From positions 47,111,866 through 47,175,865 of the forward strand of contig CM060111.1 in assembly GCA_030522415.1 (NCBI GenBank): 64,000 nt of DNA, given 5' to 3'. This DNA is from Channallabes apus. Taxonomy: Eukaryota; Chordata; Actinopteri; Siluriformes; Clariidae. How positions within the stretch are numbered: position 1 is the first letter of the stretch; each line of letters begins with the position of its first letter. The notes beneath the pieces were generated by a model. It did not search any database, was not told the DNA's origin, and worked only from the letters and a program-made list of their open reading frames with translations. Of the stretch, positions 1 through 9,944 are shown in pieces. The position numbers and the translations under genes are program-made.

Positions 1-641
1 GAACAGTGGCTGAAACACACTGATCTACAGAATGAATTCCCACAGAAACACTCCAAAATCTTGTGGACAGACTTATGAGAAGAGTGGAAGCTGTTATAGC
101 CAAATAAATACTATATGTAGTTGGATACAATGTCACTGCAAAAAAGAAATAGCATTTTTGTTTTAAATTCCACATAGCACAAGTGGGTGATAGATAGCCA
201 CTCCATGTTAACAGGATACAGCAGGTTGTTGACATGGTTCCAGAAACACGTGATCTAGAATTACATGCTTAGTGGTGTGGAGGGTGATTTTGGTATTCAT
301 CCTATTGGCACTACTATCAATACTAAAAACTACATTTTGTATGAGTTGTATTAATACTTGAGGATCGATCTTCCTTCCCTACTGCATGATGTACCACAAA
401 ACTTTATTGAAGACACTTCTTTCAGAGTTCCACTACGAATAGGAAATGTTTCAGGGAGAATGGCACATGTATATTAACACTTAACAATTCAACTGGGTTA
501 GGAGTTGATCAGTCTATGACACTGGAGTTAAAGCACATCTGATTTAACTAATCAGCCAATTAACAACCTTTTCTTGAAATTAACTTGAAGTGGGTGTAAT
601 TGGTGTATGTATGAAAAACAATGCAGATGAATCTGGATTCC
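1..641. other. no gene recognised
   Basis: AT-rich sequence with no long open frame, no recognisable repeat terminus and no splice-framed exon. I see nothing that can be annotated here. Confidence 0.5.
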
Positions 642-1905
642 AATTCAATTCAATTCAATTCAGTTTTATTTGTATAGCGCTTTTAACAATTGACATTGTC
701 TCAAAACAGCTTTACACAATCAAAAGAATTATTTAAGTTTGTATGGAATGTGAATGTGTATGAATCAAAATGTTCAGATAGTCCCTGGTGAGCAAGCCCG
801 AGGGCGACAGTGGCAAGGAAAAACTCCCTGAGACGGTAATAGGAAGAAACCTTGAGAGGAACCAGACTCGACAGGGAACCCATCCTCATCTGGGTGAAAC
901 AGATAGCAGGAAATGATCTGCATTTATACAGTGTTAAGTTCAGCTATAATAGTTGATGTTAATTGATGTTATAATACTTGATGTAAAATGGAGTCCAGTA
1001 GTAATTCGAGACTCAGATAGACTTGTAGAAAGTTCCAGTCCTGAACTATCGAATTGTCAAGTCCTCAGAGAAACAGCTGACCACATCCCCAATCATCCCC
1101 AGACACCAGACGCATCCTAAAGAGACACACGGGGCATCCATGCGACGAGACCTCCAACCAGAAACCGGGCACCAGGATGGATCAAACAGGTCCGGAGGGC
1201 AGAGGGAGTCTGGATCACTGGCAGCTCAGGAACCACATGTGTAGCTCGACAGAGAGAGAGAGGGAAAGAGTGAAAGGGGGAGACAGGGGGAGAGAGGAAA
1301 GAGAAAGAGGGGGAGGAAGAGAAGAGGAGGAGAGATTGCAATTAGGTATGGTCACAGTCACAATGTCTAATGTGAATGTATATTTACTGTAGAGTGCAAG
1401 CAGGGACTCCGGCAGGACTAACTATGACAGCATAACTAAAAGGGAGAGCCAGAAGGAAACACAAACATGAGGGCTCCCTGAGATGTAAAGCAAACAATCA
1501 CCTCACCGTCAACAAACCTGAGTGATCAAATGAGACTGAGGAAGACAGCATCTAAACATACCAGTTCACCATAATACTCTACGTCCATGAGTCCCCCAGA
1601 TCTGCTCCTTTACCTTATGGCAAATCTATTTATAAAAATGCTTGGTTAAATAAATAGGTTTTTAGCCTAGACTTAAACACTGAGACTGTGTCTGAGTCCC
1701 GAACACTATTTGGAAGACTATTCCATAATTTTGGGGCTTTGTAAGAAAAAGCTCTGCCCCCAGCTGTAGTTTTCATAATACGCGGTACTGATAAGCAGCC
1801 TGCATCCTTTGACCGAAGTAGGCGTGGCGGATCGTAAGACACTAGCAGTTCGCTCAGATACTGCGGGGCGAGACCATTTAATGCCTTATATGTCAAGAGT
1901 TTCCA
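642..1905 (-). mobile_element. 5'-truncated L2-clade LINE
   Basis: On the minus strand this reads as the end of ORF2, then the L2 3' UTR, then a tail of TTGAATT repeats at 642-660. The tail includes the conserved GTTAAAAGCGCTATACAAAT-type element (about 670-690, reverse). The same 3' UTR occurs after the ORF2 ends at 12509 and 38171. The 5' end is cut inside the last quarter of ORF2 near 1905, which is the usual result of incomplete target-primed reverse transcription. A pyrimidine-rich stretch of the UTR appears here as a GA-rich block at 1240-1340. Confidence 0.85.
1630..1896 (-). pseudogene. L2 ORF2 C-terminal fragment (88 aa)
   Basis: The peptide starts [18 protein letters not shown] and ends with RLKTYLFNQAFL. 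It matches the last part of the long ORF2 copies at 2802-4241 and 10086-12509. This is the region after the RT domain; no catalytic residue is present. It survives only as part of the truncated insertion. Confidence 0.85.
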
Positions 1906-1937
1906 GATTCCAGATATAGTACTTATGGGTATGATCT

Positions 1938-2035
1938 AGGGCTGCACGATATTAGGAAAATATGCGATATTGTTGTTGAATATTGCGATAACGATATTTC
2001 TTGCGATATAACATTTCCCTAGAGAAATGCATTTT
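1938..2035. repeat. GGGCTGCACGATAT-type DNA transposon end
   Basis: The stretch begins with ctagggctgcacgatatt and continues with alternating tgcgatat motifs. This kind of terminus is common in fish hAT-like non-autonomous elements. The assignment rests on memory of that terminus, and the other end is not identified. 2036-2384 shows nothing recognisable. Confidence 0.4.
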
Positions 2036-2384
2036 TTATTATTATTATTGCCTATTTTTTAAATTATTTATTTATATGTAATGATGATACTAAAATAAAC
2101 AGGTAATAGATATTTGTCTGATGTAATTAAATCTAATTCAGGCTAAAAAGAAACTATATGTCAAGGAAGTTGCAAATATTTAGACTTAAACACTATGAAT
2201 GACTTAAACCCCTCAGCAGATATTCTGACTTCTGGTTTGCTGTTACTATAAACCTGCCAACACAATATGAATTACTTTCAAACATTACTGTTTATTTACA
2301 TGTAACCGTGTAACACTCATCAATAGTGTCTTACAACAAGAGCATCTTTTAAACTAAATATTCTCTTTGGCTTGCCTGTCACTG

Positions 2385-2510
2385 AGTGAGCTGAGTCACT
2401 GAGTTCGCGCATGTCGGTTCAGATTGTTTACTTTCTGATTCGAGTGTGTGTTTATAGGACGCGGGTTAAATGTGTGTTTTTCCGTTGCTCCCCTTCTGTG
2501 AGAGTCCTTA
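2385..2510 (+). repeat. diverged LTR fragment, same family as the LTR at 43005
   Basis: The fragment aligns by eye with 43095-43265. Shared blocks include the ACTGAGTTCG/ATTGAGTTCG region, the stretch TAGGACGCGGGTTAAAT, and GTGAGAGTCCTTA. Substitutions are scattered through the rest, so this is an older copy than the complete element at 43 kb. It is cut on the right by a hAT-like repeat starting at 2511. Confidence 0.7.
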
Positions 2511-2700
2511 GACCAGTGGTTCTCAAAGTATGGGGCCCCACTAGTGGGGAATACAGACATGACAGGTGGGGCGCAATGAACGAGAGGAAATTAGTGGAAA
2601 ATAATAGGAAAAAACTAAACAATCACACACAAATAAATGAATCATTAATACAAGTAAATTTAAAATAACATCAGTTGTGGGCCGGGAGAAAAAGTGGAAC
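2511..2700 (+). repeat. hAT/Charlie-like element fragment
   Basis: It starts with CAGTGGTTCTCAAAGTATGG, which resembles the terminal sequence of hAT-Charlie-type elements (ZBED-like repeats) in vertebrates. The interior is AT-rich and non-coding. Confidence 0.5.
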
Positions 2701-2730
2701 CATAGTGCAACAATAATGGTTTAACGTCGG

Positions 2731-2783
2731 ACCAACTTGAGCACGCGCAGGTTTGTGATTCGAGCAGCGCTGCTCAAGTTGGT
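2731..2783. repeat. 13-bp perfect inverted repeat
   Basis: ACCAACTTGAGCA (2731-2743) and its exact reverse complement TGCTCAAGTTGGT (2771-2783) enclose a 27-nt spacer. It sits just before the start of the L2 copy. It could be a small transposon relic or a hairpin; nothing decides this. Confidence 0.5.
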
Positions 2784-2785
2784 AT

Positions 2786-5010
2786 AATACACTTGGGTTA
2801 ATTGTTAATTATTAATTCTTCATTACATCTAGGTCACGTCCCTAAACCTTTCAAGTTAGCAGTTATTAAGCCGCTTCTTAAAAAATCTAATTTGGACGCG
2901 AATGAAATAAAAAATTACAGACCGATCTCAAACCTCCCGTTCATATCAAAAATACTAGAAAAAGTAGTATCAGCTCAAATTTGCACATTCTTGCAGGATA
3001 ACAACATCCTTGAAGAATTTCAGTCAGGTTTCAGGCCCCATCATAGCACAGAAACTGCACTAGTTAAGATTACAAATGACTTGTTTTTAGCTTCAGACCA
3101 AGGCTGCATCTCATTGCTAGTCCTGCTTGATCTTAGTGCTGCATTCGACACTATAGATCATAATATTCTCATAGATCGCTTACAAAATTATATAGGTATT
3201 CAGGGACAGGCATTAAAATGGTTTAGATCTTACCTGTCTGATCGCTACCATTTTGTAGATCTAAATGGAGAACCGTCTGGTATAATGCCAGTGAAATATG
3301 GGGTCCCACAAGGGTCAGTTTTAGGACCTCTGTTGTTCTCAATATACATGCTTCCCTTGGGTAACATCATTAGAAGACATGGGATTAGTTTCCATTGTTA
3401 TGCTGATGATACCCAATTATATATCTCAACTAAACCAGACGAAATACCTAAGCTGTCTAGATTAACTGAGTGTGTCCAGGACATAAAAGATTGGATGACC
3501 AATAACTTTCTTTTATTAAATTCAGATAAGACAGAGATATTACTTATTGGCCCAAAAACCAGCACACAACAGCTTTCACAATTCAGCTTGCGCTTAGAAG
3601 GATGTACTGTTATTACCAGCTCAGCAGTAAAAGATCTGGGAGTAATATTAGACAGTAACTTGTCTTTTGAAAATCACATTTCAAATATCACAAAAACAGC
3701 CTTTTTCCATCTTCGAAATATTGCTAAACTTAGGAACATCTTATCCGTATCTGATGCAGAAAAACTAGTTCATGCATTCATGACCTCCAGACTGGACTAT
3801 TGTAATGCATTACTAGGTGGTTGTCCTGCATCCTCAATAAACAAGCTTCAGTTAATCCAAAATGCAGCTGCCAGGGTTCTCAGTAGATCCAGAAAATATG
3901 ATCATATAACCCCAATATTATCATCCCTGCACTGGCTACCTGTTCAGTTTAGAATAAATTACAAAATAGTATTACTTACATACAAGGCCTTAAATGGTTT
4001 AGCTCCCACATACCTAACCAGTCTTCTGATGCGCTACAATCCACCACGCGCCTTAAGATCACAAAGCTCCGGACTTCTGGTAGTTCCCAGAATTTCAAAA
4101 TCTACAAAAGGGGGCGGGGCTTTTTCATATTTAGCTCCAAAGCTTTGGAATAGCCTTCCAGACAGTGTTCGGGGAGCAGACACGGTTTCTCAGTTCAAAA
4201 GTAGACTCAAGACGCATCTTTTTAATCTGGCATACACATAACTCATCCCAGTACTCATACTCCAGTACACCTATACCGAATGGCAACTACGCTAATTCTC
4301 CCCATCTGTTCTGTATTTCTCTACCCATCCCGAGGCATCGGGAGATTTTGCCAGCTTCAGTAGACAAAGGCCGACCCTGCGAGGTTCCTGAGGCATCCAG
4401 AGAAGGAGCAGCTCCAGCTGGATTCAGCTTCATGATGGTTGGAGCTACACATGCTGCTCCTGTGCTTCCAGTGATCCAGACCTCATCTGCCCTCTGCACC
4501 TACTGACTCGTCCCTATGCTGAACTGGTCTTCATGTCAATTTAAATAATTTCTGTCATATTGAATTTTCACCTGCACAACACACAAGATGTTATATTTCT
4601 ATCTGTTATCGCCCAAATGAGGATGGGTTCCCTGTTGAGTCTGGTTCCTCTCAAGGTTTCTTCCTAATGCCATCTCAGGGAGTTTTTCCTTGCCACCGTC
4701 GCCGTCACCCTTGGCTTGCTCATCAGAGAAATTTCATTCATTCGTCTCATTATTATTATCTGCACATTTTTCTCACACATCCACACTTCCAATTATTTTC
4801 TTTTCTATAATTATTATTATTATTTGTTTTTATTTATTTATTTTCTATTATAATTTTATTTATTTATTTATTATTTTATATATAATTATTCTATATACAG
4901 TTTTTTTTTTTGTTAAATTTCTTTAATTTTTGTGAAGCTGCTTTGAGACAATGACCATTGTTAAAAGCGCTATATAAATAAAATTGAATTGAAAAAAATT
5001 GAATTGAATT
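2786..5010 (+). mobile_element. L2-clade LINE, 5'-truncated, RT intact
   Basis: An open ORF2 (RT to C terminus) is followed by a 3' UTR ending in GTTAAAAGCGCTATATAAATA and TTGAATT repeats. The UTR resembles the copies at 642-1905 and 12510-14110 only in its terminal 300 bp, so this is a distinct L2 subfamily. Its internal UTR (about 4240-4600) differs. The element enters directly in the RT domain, so ORF1 and the endonuclease are absent. Confidence 0.85.
2802..4241 (+). CDS. L2 LINE ORF2 fragment: reverse transcriptase
   Basis: A 479-aa open frame with no internal stop. RT motifs run in order: [17 protein letters not shown] at about 39, [13 protein letters not shown] at about 78, [13 protein letters not shown] (motif A aspartate) at about 108, [14 protein letters not shown] at about 168, and [11 protein letters not shown] (catalytic YADD) at about 200. 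The C-terminal region after RT ends in [12 protein letters not shown]. The ATG used is arbitrary because the element is 5'-truncated inside ORF2, so no endonuclease is present. The product would copy LINE RNA at a nicked target. This fragment is unlikely to act by itself, but its open frame suggests a fairly young insertion. Confidence 0.85.
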   Translation: MLIINSSLHLGHVPKPFKLAVIKPLLKKSNLDANEIKNYRPISNLPFISKILEKVVSAQICTFLQDNNILEEFQSGFRPHHSTETALVKITNDLFLASDQGCISLLVLLDLSAAFDTIDHNILIDRLQNYIGIQGQALKWFRSYLSDRYHFVDLNGEPSGIMPVKYGVPQGSVLGPLLFSIYMLPLGNIIRRHGISFHCYADDTQLYISTKPDEIPKLSRLTECVQDIKDWMTNNFLLLNSDKTEILLIGPKTSTQQLSQFSLRLEGCTVITSSAVKDLGVILDSNLSFENHISNITKTAFFHLRNIAKLRNILSVSDAEKLVHAFMTSRLDYCNALLGGCPASSINKLQLIQNAAARVLSRSRKYDHITPILSSLHWLPVQFRINYKIVLLTYKALNGLAPTYLTSLLMRYNPPRALRSQSSGLLVVPRISKSTKGGGAFSYLAPKLWNSLPDSVRGADTVSQFKSRLKTHLFNLAYT

Positions 5011-5581
5011 AATTTATTACAATTGTTTAGTGTCGCGTCGTATATTGTCCGGCCGCGGCCGGAAGTGTGGTTTTCAAGCCCCTTTTTAGATTCCCGAATC
5101 CGTATTCTTGTAACCAAGCGGTTAATTAAATCCAAGCGTTACAATATGAACGAACTATCTTTACAATGCTGAAACAAGGAGCAAAGTCAAGAACGCTATA
5201 ATATGTTTTTTTATTATTTAAAGAATGATTTGTACAAACAAAAATGGTTTATATCACCAGCAAACAATACAGAGTGCAGCAGTTCGTCGTCCCACTTCAC
5301 CTGCAAATCCGCATGGGACTGAACTCAGACTTTCAGGTGGACACTGCAAGTTCTATAAAACTTATAAAAGAAATTCATAAAAGATTAATTAAACTTGATT
5401 GTCCTATCATTGGTCATATAATAATGTCACATCTTTCTTTTTTCCTTTTTTATATCGTGATTCATGAACTTTGTGTGTTTTATGTACCTAAGCTTAATAA
5501 GGCTATTGTGCATGAATTGTGTGTCCAGCGAGCAGAAACTCTCAGTGATAGGTCCGAGCGCACCTCCTGTGTGAATACACC
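5011..5581. other. no gene recognised
   Basis: Non-coding sequence between the L2 copy and the LTR. One short open stretch (5244-5600, 118 aa) has no recognisable domain and low complexity at its end, so I do not call it a gene. Confidence 0.5.
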
Positions 5582-6001
5582 TGTAAGGGTTAACCCCTAG
5601 AGGGCGACAAACGCCCCCTCCTGGTTAGTGTTATGTTTTTTTGTTTGTAGTTTAAGTTGTGTTTCTCTTGTGTTTAGTTTGGGAACTATAAGTCCCAGAA
5701 GGCACCTCGGTCAGGTGAGGGAAGCACCCACCTGAGCCGAGGCAATTAATTACGATAATTATAAATAGCCTGACTGAACTTCAGTCAGGCATCTAGCTTT
5801 AGTTGTTGTGGTTACCTTTATTATGTTTGTGTTGTTGGTTTCGTTTAAATATTAAGATTAAAGACTACAAGGTGCTCGGGAAAGAGCCTATTTACTTTTG
5901 TTTGTTTTATAAGTAAAAATAAAGTCTTTATTGAACCGCCAGCTCACCTCCTGCATTCATGCCACAAAAACGACGCCGACGCACACACAGAGTTCATGAC
6001 A
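5582..6001 (+). repeat. 5' LTR of a Tf1/sushi-like chromovirus (family 2)
   Basis: The LTR begins TGTAAGGGTTAACC and ends GTTCATGACA. It contains a TATA box TATAAATA at 5760-5767 and an AATAAA poly(A) signal at 5918-5923. A homologous LTR lies in reverse at 19352-19873, which confirms both ends. About 31 nt after the TATA box begins ATCTAGCTTT (5791-5800), whose reverse complement lies just outside the LTR. Confidence 0.8.
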
Positions 6002-6002
6002 G

Positions 6003-6012
6003 AAAGCTAGAT
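6003..6012 (+). other. self-primer binding site of family 2
   Basis: AAAGCTAGAT sits one nucleotide after the LTR end. It is the exact reverse complement of 5791-5800, the predicted 5' end of the transcript. This matches the Tf1-type self-priming arrangement. No tRNA-like primer site is seen. Confidence 0.65.
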
Positions 6013-6019
6013 CTTAAAT

Positions 6020-6511
6020 ATGGCATGGCGGAGGGCTTCCCCCTGGACGATTTTCTGGGGGGGGGGGGGATTCACCATCTCCAACGAGCTGTCGGAACTG
6101 CTGGAGAACATCGAGGAGCATGGGGAGCGAGAGGTGTGGCAGTGCTGGGATGACTGCAGGCTCGCCGAGCCGGCAGACTTGCTGGAGGACAGCGTGGAGC
6201 ACCGAGAGAGAGTGGCGCGGCGAAGATGGGAAGGCTGCAGGCCGACGTCGAGCTTCGCATCAACTCCGCCGCAGCCGCGGAGCCTCATTTCAGCTATTCA
6301 GCCGCCATGCAACCTGGAGAGCATAATCCTTCCTCCTCCTCCAGGCTTCGAGGACAGCACTCCAGCTCCGCAGCCGCCGAGCGTCTCTCCAGCTCCGCAG
6401 CCGCCGAGCGTCTCTCCAGCTCCGCAGCCGCCGAGCGTCTCTCCAGCTCCGCAGCCGCCGAGCGTCTCTCCAGCTCCGCAGCCGCCGAGCGTCTCTCCAG
6501 CTCCGCAGCAA
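6020..6511 (+). pseudogene. partial gag-like ORF of the family 2 element
   Basis: A coding-like frame starts near the ATG at 6020-6026, right after the primer site. A 13-base G run (6057-6069) sits early in it. The frame before the run starts MAEGFPLDDFL, while the acidic coding-like continuation after it (SELLENIEEH, DCRLAEPADLLEDSVEHRER) is in another frame. This points to a slip in the run. The C-terminal part is a five-fold PAPQPPSVS repeat. No capsid or zinc knuckle follows, and the element is lost after about 6510. Identity as gag is inferred from position only. Confidence 0.5.
6361..6509 (+). repeat. 27-bp tandem repeat (5.5 units)
   Basis: The unit TCCAGCTCCGCAGCCGCCGA plus GCGTCTC (27 bp) starts at 6361, 6388, 6415, 6442, 6469 and 6496. 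The unit is divisible by three, so it encodes a nine-residue Pro/Ser-rich repeat in the gag-like frame. Confidence 0.95.
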
Positions 6512-7840
6512 TTGCAACAGACTTCAATTGTCTGTTGTTCTTTTGTCAATTTTTTTCTTTCCCTGAGATGCTTTTGAAACAAATGGCCCATGTCTGTGTC
6601 CTATTTTAAAGGAACTGTTTGTTTTGAATATTAGTGGACCTCCTGGTTATTTCTTCCATATTTTATAAAATAGTCAAAATACAGCTTTGTACTGGTGTTG
6701 TTGAAAAATCATTCTCTGCTGAGCTTCATGATAACAGTTTGAACATGGTGGTAATGTTGCTATGTGAGTTATTTATCTTATTTCTTATTTATATGACAGC
6801 TAATAATTATATTAAAAATGATCATGTATAAACTTGACAGTCCTTTTAAACATACGCAGGCCTCGTCTACGCACTTGTGTCGACTGACCTCATCTCTGAG
6901 CATTTGAATATTATTAATAACCTTTAAAGAAAAGAGGATTTTATTCAGAATAAAATGACAATATAAAATGTAAAATGGTAATTAATACCATGCCAATGCA
7001 CTAGGTGTGTGTTCAGTTGCAACACCTTACTTCTTTATGAATGTGAAGCGTGAGTTTATAATCATATAAGCTGATGGATAAGAGTTTAATATTTTTAAAT
7101 AGTATTGTGTAAACATTCTTTGAGTAAAATACAACGAAATAAGTACACAACTAATTAGTCATTGTAGGCATGCTTAGTATCGCAAAACCTCCGTATGTTA
7201 TACAGTATACAGGAAACTGTATTGAACGATTCTCAGCAATAAGTCTTCGAGTCTCGAGTCGTTCGTTCCTTTGTCACGTGACTCCTATGCGGTGCAAAAG
7301 TGATAAGTAAGTGTCTGAGGGAACAAAACCAGGAAAGGCCAGAATCCTCCCCAGACCCGAATCCCACTGAGAACTCAAGAGGCAGTTCTGAGAAACTCCA
7401 TTTCCCCATGTTATGTTATGTTATGTTATAAAGTTATGTTCATTAGACAAAGAAATATATGTTAAAAAGTAGAGAAGGGAGAAAATACAACATACAGTAT
7501 GTTGACAAAAACGTAAAAATATATACAGTATATTGACAAAAAAACTTTTATTTTATTCCCCTTGGAGGCCAAGACAAGATTACCTGCTCCCCAGCCTTAT
7601 GTGAAACCTGATGGAAAACTTTAAATATTTAATGTATTTATGATGCAGTTTTCATTGATGATTGAGGGAACAGTACAGGTGTAACCGGGTTGACTTAAAC
7701 CACCTTTACCCTCTGTGTTGTGGTATCGTCAAGTAAATGGAGACAAGATTTGTTGCTGATCTGAAGAGTTTATTGGTGTAGCTGCATGGAATAAACAGAA
7801 TACACCATTGGATTCTGTGCATTTGTTCTCCCCATATCAG
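6512..7840. other. mostly unannotated; includes a dispersed repeat at about 7195-7300
   Basis: No gene is seen. A TTATG pentamer repeat lies at about 7408-7432. The block around 7205-7300 (CTCGAGTCGTTCGTTCCTTT, GTCACGTGACTCC) has an inverted relative at 18770-18870, so it is a dispersed repeat of unknown class. The rest is AT-rich. Confidence 0.4.
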
Positions 7841-8160
7841 TGTTGCCAACTATTTTCAATGGAAAGTAGCTAAAGTCTGCTCGAATGTTGCTAGATGATG
7901 TCATGCGTATATTTGCATATTGATGACATAATTTTGCACATGCGCAGCTCAGTCACATCTATGTCAGCTGCCGTGCGGTCACGGCTATATGCTGCTGCTT
8001 TCAGCCGAAGCTCGTGCTCACTGATCAGAGCAGACACAGGGAGATGAGTAACTGTACCAGGAACGCAAGACCTCGCGCTTACAGGACAGTACTGGCCACA
8101 TTTGGAAAGTTGCTAAGGTTTGTCCAAAAGTCGCTAGATTTGTCGCTAGGCAATATTTTT
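7841..8160 (+). repeat. dispersed GTGTTGCCAAC repeat, copy 1
   Basis: It starts GTGTTGCCAACTATTTTCAA and ends with AAGTCGCTAGATTTGTCGCT. A second copy in the same orientation lies at 21903-22240 and shares long blocks such as GATGTCATGCGTATATTTGC and AGCAGACACAGGGAGATGAG. It has no coding capacity, so it is probably a non-autonomous DNA transposon. Confidence 0.65.
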
Positions 8161-8904
8161 GTAAATATATTTACAAAAAAGCACATTCACGTGCATAAAA
8201 AAAAACATCATTCATAATCTACAATTCACAAATGTACAACGGTGCAAAAAATTTTGAATGTTTAAAATTTTTGAGTGCATCATGGGCTGCGCATGTGAAA
8301 ATCGACGTGTGTGTGTGAATATCGCTGGATTTGTGTGAGTGTATTTTTGAGACTCTTCTGGCTCCAATGTGCCAGCAAAGTCTCAAACATACGTCACTCG
8401 TACTCTTTAGCCAATCAGATGCGACCTCACCATTCAACCAATCACAGCCCTGCAGGAGCGCTCGAGTAGCCCAACCTTACACACCTTTTGTCGTGTCTGA
8501 GTTAATTACAACGGAAATCAAGTTTTACCAACTCAAACCAAGAATAGGATGCACGTCTAAGTTATTACTTTATTTCATAATGTTTCATTAATGAACTTTG
8601 CCAAAAATAACACAGTTAATCACTTTATCATCTTTATAAACACTTCACCCTCATTAAATGTTTCTTACAGTTTAGGAATCTCTCCAGCAGTACATTCTTT
8701 AATAACTTCATGATCATTTGGTTCATGTCTTGGAGAGACACAGACACTGAACATTGACTACCTACAGTTAATTTACAGACAGGAGCTGGTGGTTATTGGT
8801 GCCCTGGATGAAATTATACATATTCCAGAAGATGTCATGATGGCCCTGTCAAATCTAAGCAACTTCATACAGCGTCAGTGGATCAGACACACATGTATGT
8901 ATAT
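8161..8904. other. no gene recognised
   Basis: Short open stretches only, with no family match that I recognise. CCAATCA-type motifs occur near 8410-8450, but there is no gene to attach them to. Confidence 0.4.
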
Positions 8905-9026
8905 ATACTATTCGGCTTCGCCTTTTTTCCTGCAATTTTTGGAGAACGCGCGAGTTTCCTCGTCTAAGAACAACAAACGGAATTCATCTCCAAACAACTA
9001 AAACTCCGACACAGAGGTACGTTATA

Positions 9027-9935
9027 ATGTCTACCGTTCAGCTTGTTCAGTGTGTAGAGTGCAGGATGTTTAGACATTCTTCCTCCGTCATTAGTGATAA
9101 TTTTACTTGTGATAGGTGTGTGTTAGTGAGCACTCTGACGGAGAAGATATCAGCGTTAGAGGAGCGCATCCAGACTTTAGAGAGTGTTAGAGAGTGCGAG
9201 AGCAGCGTTATTCCTGTAGCGGACAGTCTGGGTGCCACAGGCGGAGATAAACAGCCCCTGACTCCGGCATTAGAGGTGATGAGTGGGTGACGACTCGGCG
9301 GCATACTCGTTCAGCCAAAGCTAACGCTAAGGCTAGCCCACCGGAGCACACCTCCTCTGCGCTTCACGTGTCCAACAGGTTTGCTCTCCTCAGTGATGCA
9401 CCCGCTGAGAAACCTGAAAGAGCTCTGGTTATAGGAGACTCTATACTGAGGCACGTGACATTAGCTAGACCTTTATTGGCGCCAGCGGCAGTGGTTAGGT
9501 GTATCCCGGGGGGCCAGAGCACCGGACATAGCAGGTAATCTTAGGGCTCTAGGACAGCACAGGTTCTCTAAGATAGTGGTACATGCTGGAGCTAACGATA
9601 TACGCCTTCGTCAGTCAGAGGTTAGTAAGAGTAACTTTACAGAGGTGTTTAAATTAGCGAAGGCGATGTCCGATGAAGTAATATGCTCTGGTCCCATCCC
9701 AATGAGACGTGGCGACATAGCTTACAGCAGGTTATGGTCGCTGAACCGCTGGATGTCCAGGTGGTGCTCCGAAAATAATGTGGGCTACATAGATAATTTT
9801 TCTTTATTTGTATAGCGCTTTTAATTGGAAGACCTTTGAGGGCAAAGCTGGCCTGTTAGGGCGGGACGGTGTCCATCCCACTCGGGAAGGTGCTGCTCTC
9901 ATTTCCTGTAGTATAGCATTGAATATAGTATTGAA
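9027..9935 (+). pseudogene. L2 ORF1: zinc-finger-like and SGNH esterase-like protein, broken
   Basis: The N-terminal piece (9027-9290) has a Cys-rich segment (CVECRMF...CDRC) followed by a coiled-coil-like stretch LTEKISALEERIQTLESV. The following frames carry esterase blocks: VIGDSILRHV (9428 region, GDS motif), VVHAGANDI-like (9576 region), SGPIP, and GRDGVHPTREGAAL (about 9868-9900, the Ser-His dyad region). The frame shifts at about 9287, near 9540 and at the 9803-9823 insertion. SGNH-type esterase ORF1 proteins are known for the CR1/L2 group of LINEs. They bind RNA and possibly membranes or lipids. Confidence 0.75.
9803..9823 (-). repeat. 21-bp antisense L2 tail inside ORF1
   Basis: TTTATTTGTATAGCGCTTTTA interrupts the ORF1 esterase frame. 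It is identical to the start of the antisense L2 3' tail seen at 662-688 and 34739-34760. Confidence 0.75.
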
Positions 9936-9944
9936 ATTCTCTAT

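Noticed and set aside
5244..5600. 118-aa open frame as a gene
   Set aside because: No domain, runs into the LTR, and has low-complexity hydrophobic composition. It looks like chance.
6290..6591. Minus-strand open frames across 6.3-6.6 kb
   Set aside because: Shadows of the 27-bp repeat, which lacks stops on both strands.
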